Assembly: GCA_036768485.1 (NCBI GenBank) | Contig: JAVLUZ010000154.1 | Span: 6,926,512 to 6,990,511 of the forward strand | Length of the DNA: 64,000 nucleotides | Origin: Mermis nigrescens | Lineage: Eukaryota > Nematoda > Enoplea > Mermithida > Mermithidae | Direction of reading: 5' to 3' | Part shown: positions 58,890-64,000 of the stretch, piece after piece | Layout of the letters: each line of letters starts with the position of its first letter | Numbering within the stretch: position 1 is the first letter of the stretch | The notes under the pieces: model-generated | Database searches by the model: none | What the model was told of the DNA's origin: nothing | The model's input: only the letters and a program-made list of their open reading frames with translations | Position numbers and translations under genes: made by a program

Positions 58890-59165
58890 CACACCTGGGG
58901 TGTGTGGGGATTGGGGGAAGGTGTATGCAACCCTACCCCTTAAGAAACCAAAATACTCCCCCCAGAAATCGGAATACTCCCTATCGGAATTCAATTTTTG
59001 AAATTTTTTTGTTGTTATCACAATTTTTTGATGCCAATAGATAGTGCTCAATGAGAACCGTTGAAAATGGCATTTGTTTGCCATACCACCACATTTAAGG
59101 CCATTTTTGACCTTTGAAAAATCTTGCACCCTCTTCAAGATTTAGGTGGGTGCTGCCCACATATG
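58890..59165 (-). mobile_element. MITE family A
   Basis: Starts CACACCTGGGGTGTG and ends CTGCCCACATATG; flanks AACCATAG and AACCCCAA match 5/8. The core 'gatagtgctcaatgagaac' is present. Confidence 0.78.
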
Positions 59166-59173
59166 AACCCCAA

Positions 59174-60505
59174 GACATTTGGACTTTGGACCAGAGAGCA
59201 ATTTTTATCTCTTCAAATAGAAAATTAGTGGACCTAAAAGCTTCCATTAAATTCACAGCTCTTAAAAAGAAAGAAAGCCAACAATATTAATCATTTAATG
59301 AAAAAGGGTCCAGATGCGCACAAAATTCTAATTAAATATACTGCTCGGCTGGCTCAGGAATCAATTAATGAGTGCTTGACTACTCTATTTCCAAGCATAT
59401 GTTAATGAGGTATGGAACAGCTTGCAGTATTTTGCTTTGTTGCTGCATTAGTTTAGTGCACATAGATATAAATGTCTTTTATACATAATGTACAACGACC
59501 AATTGGCCTGTCATGCAAACAGTGCATGCTTCATAATATTTGTCAAGGTTACAATAAGGCATCTGAGAAGCATGCTAAACATAGTGTTTGCTGATCCAGG
59601 TAAGTGGTTAGCACACAGATTGTACATACATGTATACATGGGAGTGAGCAATCAGTTGACCCAAGCTACCCTCTGGTTATGTTGCAGTGTCATTAGAGTG
59701 ATGGATGTTGGGATAGCTTTTGTTGGAAAAGTCCTAGATCTAAGTCATATAAATATGGACTGATTGTATGCAGTATGGTGGAGATGAACCGTAACCTAAA
59801 ATGCTACTTAATGTGTGATCTAGCAGACCTGCCATATCCCAGCAGAAAAGGGCGGCACTGAGATTGTGTGTGTGTGTCCAGTAATATTAAATGTGCGAGC
59901 TTGACCCTTGCTCATGAGGGCAAGTGTATAGCTTCTGCTTTATTGCATTTGCACATAAATGAGTCCCTCATAATATGCTTTATTTGTGGAAGTAAAAAGT
60001 CATTTTGTGAGTCTGTCCAATTGAATTGGTTTCAAATTGTTTGTATCATGTATGCATAAGTTGGCAATATAATCAGAACTAGACGGCGTAAACATTTATA
60101 TCAAGGAGATGCAAGATGACTTATTTTACTACCATGGCCCATTATGCATACAATTATGATGCAACTGTTCCATCTCACACTGTGTTGGTCAGCATTATGC
60201 ACATGCTGACCAACAAAACCAGGATTAATTAGGGCTGCTGCTCCTATGCATTGGCGACCCTCTGCACTAGCGTTGCCTTGGATGGAACTTACCAATATGA
60301 CAACAATGAAATTGTCTTGTTGCCAAGCATTGATTTCTACAACAAATCATTTTTCCATGGCAACCTCAAAGCATGAGGAGCTCCGCAAGGGACTGTAAAT
60401 AAAATAGATGGCGTTGAGTCAGCATAGATTAAATTGTAAAAAATAAATTGTTTCTTACTAATTTTTGAGACAAGAGTTTCAATTCCTTCGCTGATTGAAT
60501 CCAGC
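59174..60505. other. Non-genic stretch
   Basis: CpG-poor sequence with a TG microsatellite near 59862-59876. The frame at 59488-59763 has no recognisable features. No RNA gene seen. Confidence 0.3.
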
Positions 60506-60510
60506 TTATT

Positions 60511-61136
60511 GTAAGAGTCTCACAAAAGTGGGCAGACCTGAAGGTCCGCCACTGATCAGTGTTTGGTTGCTTTTGTGAGCCAAAACAGTGCTCAAACAAA
60601 AGCGAGATTGGCTGGTTTTATGCCCACCCAAAGCATCAACTCTGAGTTAACACCCAACAGCGAGCTGTTGAAAAGGCGGCGTGCAATACTGATCAAATGC
60701 AACACCAAGAGAACAACACATGTGCTCAATCAATTGGTTAGCATAATTGCCTGGTGAGCGTGGTAGGCATACCGCTATGTCCATCTTGGCTTGTCATTGG
60801 CTTTCTGGTGAGCACTAGTAGGCACCTGCTATAGCCCATCTTTGCTTGTCATTGGCTTTAATGCCTGTTGGGGTATTACTTCCCCATCATAGGCATTTGA
60901 ACCGGAGAGCTCAATAGGCATGTAACTACTGACAGCAGTTACACTACCCTCCCCTTATAAAGAAGGGGGAACCTTCAGGCAGGCTACCCAAAGGGATCTC
61001 CGTGGGACCTCCATTTGTGAGAGTCTCACAAAAGTGGCAGACCCAAAGGTTTGCCACTGATCAGTGTTTGGTCACTTTTGCGAGGCCAAACCAGTGCTCA
61101 AACAAAAACGAGATTGGCTGAGTTTTATGTAGTGAT
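60511..61136. repeat. Pair of about 125-bp direct repeats around a 380-bp spacer
   Basis: 'gagtctcacaaaagtgg' starts at about 60515 and 61019. Both copies continue 'cagac..aaggt..gccactgatcagtgtttgg' then 'cagtgctcaaacaaaa.cgagattggctg'. The spacer has two copies of 'tcttggcttgtcattggcttt'-like sequence and a SINE-like part. This could be a small LTR-like (TRIM) element or a duplication. Confidence 0.6.
60870..60975 (-). mobile_element. tRNA-derived SINE-like fragment
   Basis: On the minus strand GGGTAGTGTAACTGCTGTC precedes CTCTCCGGTTCAAATGCC by about 25 bp. The second is a good B box (GGTTCAAAT.CC) and the first resembles a degenerate A box. No intact tRNA fold is apparent. Boundaries are uncertain. 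Confidence 0.45.
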
Positions 61137-61320
61137 GTAAAAGATCATCTGGATCTGATCTTTTTATCCAGATTCAGATCCAGATCCAGATCATCTGGAT
61201 CTGGATCTGGTTATTTTCTGATCTGGTTATCTGATCTGGATCTGGATCTGCCAGAAAATCAGAAGCCGATCTTTATCTGGATCTGGATCTGTTAAGTCAA
61301 GTTATATCTGGTTAAACAGA
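61137..61320. repeat. GATCTG/CAGATC hexamer repeat region
   Basis: Dense direct and inverted copies of GGATCT/AGATCC, e.g. 'cagatccagatccagatc' followed by 'atctggatctggatctgg'. The block begins 'tgtagtgatgtaaaagatc', which may be a transposon terminus. Strong hairpin potential. Confidence 0.8.
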
Positions 61321-61383
61321 TCAAAACGTTATTTTCGCGCGATGGTATTCTTTCTGGTTTACGATTTACTGTAGGTAGCTCAA

Positions 61384-61755
61384 GTAGTTGTGTACGTGGG
61401 TGTCTGCTGAAGAATTTGTTTGACCCGCCGCTAATCCCCCATAATTTTTTGGTTTTAGAAAAATTTCTAAAGCTCTGCAGAAAAGTAACTTAAGTGAAAA
61501 AATGTATTTCGGGTTGTTTTTTTCACATAAAGGATCATCAGTATTAACCTTCGAGAGATTTTTTTGCCTAAAAATGGGGAAACTTTGAATGTTTTCGGGA
61601 AAATTTTTGTTGAAAAAGTTGTTTCAGTGGATGCACGACATCGAGAAACGTCTAAAAACAATGGTTTTAGTGCCCATGGGCCATTTTTATCGCTTTTTTG
61701 ATGTTTAAAAAAATTTGTGCTTGACTTCCCCAGAATTTCTATGCTGTACATGTAT
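61384..61755 (-). mobile_element. Distant relative of MITE family A
   Basis: Contains the family's order of landmarks in degraded form: 'gtgtacgtgggtg' at the left, 'gtggatgcacgacatcgag' then 'aaacgtc' in the core, and 'ccccagaatttctatgctgtacatgtatgg' at the right. No clear TSD. The minus-strand frame 61805-61467 is an artefact of this repeat. Confidence 0.45.
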
Positions 61756-61765
61756 GGTTTTAAAA

Positions 61766-62706
61766 GGCAGTAATTATTTGCAGTCAACTGCAGGCAATAT
61801 AGCACACAATGTAAAATTATATGCAGTCAAAAACCAGCGGCCTAGACTGCAGGCAATCTAGCACACAATGTAAAATTATATGCAGTCAAAAACCAGCGGC
61901 CTAGACTGCAGGCAATCTAGCACACAATGTAAAATTATATGCAGTCAAAAACCAGTGGCCTTGACTGCAGGCAATATAGCACACAACGTAAAATTATATG
62001 CAGTCAAAAACCAGCGGCCTTGACTGCAGGCAATATAGCACACCTTGTAAAATTATATGCAGTCAAGCTGAATGCTTATTGATATGGGGAGCTGGCGCTT
62101 CGCTCGCATTTCAACCTGTAGTAGATGGTTTTAGAAGGCACTTTCATTTGAAATGGTCTGCCAGATTTACTTTCTCACTGGGGAATGTTTATTAAGCGCT
62201 GCATGGGTAGCAGCTTCAATAGCTGCCCAGTCGCCCGTTAGCGCATTTTGATGGGCCAGCGTAAGCTCTGGTCCTACGTGATAGATATTGAGTAGCTGTT
62301 GCTGTTCTTCTTGTCCCCATTCTGAGGAATTGTTGTTTTACTGTAGTAGAAATAAAATGCTTCGAGAAGCGAAGCGCCAGCTCCCTATATCAATAAGCAT
62401 TAAGCTTGACTGCATATAATTTTACATTGTGTGCTATATTGCCTGCAGTCAAGGCCGCTGGTTTTTGACTGCATATAATTTTTCACTGTGTGCTATATTG
62501 CCTGCAGTCAAGGCCGCTGGTTTTTGACTGCATATAATTTTACATTGTGTGCTAGATTGCCTGCAGTCTAGGCCGCTGGTTTTTGACTGCATATAATTTT
62601 ACATTATGTGCTAGATTGCCTGCAGTCTAGGCCGCTGGTTTTTGACTGCATATAATTTTACATTGTGTGCTATATTGCCTGCAGTTGACTGCAAATAATT
62701 ACTGCC
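61766..62706. mobile_element. Palindromic element with mirrored 59-bp tandem arrays
   Basis: Inverted ends GGCAGTAATTATTTGCAGTC and its reverse complement enclose 941 bp. The left arm holds about four 59-bp units (actgcaggcaat.tagcacac, then aaaattatatgcagtc, then aaaaaccagcggcct), and the right arm the same array inverted (62400-62690). Inner arms 'gaatgcttattgatat' and 'gagctggcgcttcg' are also inverted (62070-62100, 62365-62400). TTTTAAAA occurs at 61758-61765 and 62709-62716 as a candidate 8-bp duplication. The unpaired centre carries an exon-like segment (62179-62321). Confidence 0.85.
62179..62321 (-). CDS. Exon-like coding segment inside the palindromic element
   Basis: A 143-nt minus-strand segment open through 47 codons. 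It lies between a possible acceptor ATTCCTCAG (phase 2 entry) and a strong donor CCCCA|GTGAGA (phase 0 exit). The peptide reads WGQEEQQQLLNIYHVGPELT then LAHQNALTGDWAAIEAATHA and ALNKHSP. Balanced composition and helical periodicity look like real protein, and GC content is higher than in the surrounding arms. Family not recognised. It may be the element's own gene remnant or a captured host exon. Confidence 0.45.
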
Positions 62707-63204
62707 GTTTTTAAAAGGTGCATCTGTCATTTTTCATGAATTTCAACAGCGTTTTTCTTTTTGGTGAATTGAAATTAAGCAGGTTTCTTCATAGTATTGC
62801 CTTTTGTGTTATTAGGTAATTTATGGTTTGTGTTATTTGACAGTGAAATCCCTCTGAAATAATACACCCTTTCTTTCTTACAAGCGATTGGAAGAAGCAT
62901 TTGTTTCTCCTGTTTAACAACCATGTTGCCAACTTCCAGACATCTTACGTTCCTGTGGAAATTTAATGCCGTTTTGTTTATAAAGTTTTCAATTAAAGCT
63001 GTTGTAATAAGTTTTACATTTTTCATGCCTCAATGTTGTTGAATTTTTACTTATGCTTACTTCAACTGTTTCCCTTGCTGTACACTTCAACTTTTCAGAT
63101 TTATTATCTACCATCAGCAGAGTTGGCACGAGCTGGGTTTTTTGGTTTTTGTGGGTGCAAAAATTCCCGATTTCTGCGTTTTGGCTAAAGTAGAGGAGAT
63201 TGGA
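62707..63204. other. Non-genic stretch
   Basis: The minus-strand frame 63026-62775 is open but unrecognised. No repeat ends seen. Confidence 0.3.
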
Positions 63205-63935
63205 AAGTTCCAGAAAGTTATGACAAGGACATTTTCTAGTTGATTTTGGGCTGAGGAGTTCATATTTGAAAGAATTATGCGACGGTCAGCATTATTGACC
63301 GAGTTACAGGCTGTTGAAATTCATGTGTTTAAGGATAGGCGAAAAAGGGCACTTATTCACTTTAACCCCTATCGAATTTTTTCTATCTTTTTTAACATTA
63401 GGGTATATACAGCATTGCGATATATCTATCATATGATATAATCCTTGATTTTCTTCAGTTTTTTTCTTGATTTTCATAATCAACTTTTGCAATAATTTAC
63501 TTGATAAGATATATGGAAAATGTAAGTTTTTGCTTACCAATATACTTAGGCTTAGGCTTAGTATATCTGAAAATGTGTTTTAAGCTGCTCAGGTCGAGGT
63601 CGCTCCCGCTTAGGTCAATGTATAGATGCTTAGGTCGATGTATAGATGCTTAGGTCGATGTATAGATGTTTAGGTCAATGTTTTTTTTGCTCCATTTCTG
63701 CCTTAGGCTTTGCCCATGTCTGGCACCAATCTGAATCCAAAAGCATTTGCTGTCGCCGCAAATTGAAAACTGAAAAATACCCCAAACGCAATTTTTTCCT
63801 TTTTCGCCTATCCTTAAGCACGTGAACTTCAGCTGCCTGTAACTCGGCCAATAATGCCGACCGCCACCTAATTCTTTCAAATATGAACTCCCCATCCCAA
63901 AGCCAGTTAGAAAATGTCCTTTTTTGAAAATTTGA
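63205..63935. mobile_element. Fold-back element with about 140-bp inverted arms
   Basis: 63205-63345 and 63780-63935 are inverted relatives: 'ggacattttcta', 'gagttcatatttgaaagaatta', 'gaccgagttacaggc' and 'taaggataggcgaaaaa' appear in both. Between them lies 'aggcttaggcttagtatatctg' and about four tandem copies of cttaggtcgatgtatagatg (63607-63680). The same components occur at 8340-8720, so this is an interspersed family. The two minus-strand frames over the right arm are artefacts. Confidence 0.75.
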
Positions 63936-64000
63936 CACTTTCCAGTATTCTTTATTCCGCCCCTGGGTTTTTGCTATATGTATAGTGCTGGCCTCTAAAA

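Noticed and set aside
59488..59763. 91-codon plus-strand frame
   Set aside because: No recognisable motif and no splice or start context; length is within chance for this composition.
60870..60975. Functional tRNA gene
   Set aside because: B box is good but the cloverleaf stems do not form by eye; SINE remnant is more likely.
61766..62706. Possible CRISPR-like array (59-bp regular repeats)
   Set aside because: No spacers: the repeats are head-to-tail without unique inserts and occur as mirrored arrays in a palindromic element in eukaryotic DNA.

Overview
This window looks like repeat-rich nuclear DNA of an invertebrate animal. The evidence is spliced exons with consistent GT/AG junctions, an I-set immunoglobulin and a fibronectin III exon joined in phase 1, tRNA-derived SINE-like copies, a LINE tail, and many non-autonomous DNA transposons. 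I could not fix the phylum; a sponge or cnidarian is possible but unproven. No bacterial operons, CRISPR array or canonical tRNA/rRNA gene was seen.

Layout. 0-9 kb holds hAT-like MITEs (families A, C, D), one orphan exon on the minus strand (4.66-4.90 kb) and a fold-back element. 9.7-15.8 kb (minus strand) holds the most interesting gene: seven phase-compatible exons. They encode a tyrosine-recombinase (YR) core, an I-set Ig domain, an Asp/Asn/Gly-rich acidic segment, a short linker and an FN3 domain ending in a stop codon. 16.2-17.7 kb is a two-step higher-order satellite. A LINE tail and a second acidic Gly/Asp exon lie at 18.3-19.2 kb. 19.2-23.6 kb holds non-coding units that recur inverted, as a roughly 1.7-kb tandem array, at 34.3-41.0 kb. 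That array is followed by decayed copies of the acidic exon, the LINE tail and the FN3 exon (41.1-42.0 kb). So 9.1-42.6 kb is a large, asymmetrically decayed inverted duplication from which the right arm has lost the YR, Ig and acidic exons of the gene. Near its centre are an MSH5-like MutS exon (25.6 kb), a SINE, and an approximately 14-copy, 236-bp satellite made of MITE family A (29.4-33.3 kb).

Right part. 43.4-44.3 kb holds fragments of a SET-domain gene. 45.3-48.4 kb is a compact cluster of small genes on both strands ending in an N-terminal Polinton/Maverick-type integrase fragment, read as a degraded Polinton-like element. 48.4-60 kb looks gene-poor and CpG-poor, and its first part is dense in TACAGTA/TACTGTA words. 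60.5-64 kb holds a SINE-like copy, GATCTG repeats, a 0.94-kb palindromic element with mirrored 59-bp arrays that contains an exon-like coding segment, and a second fold-back element related to the one at 8.1 kb.

The genes do not form an obvious pathway. The main biological themes are capture of a recombinase by an Ig/FN3 gene and several generations of transposon nesting, amplification and inverted duplication. All calls come from reading the sequence by eye; no alignment or database search was run.
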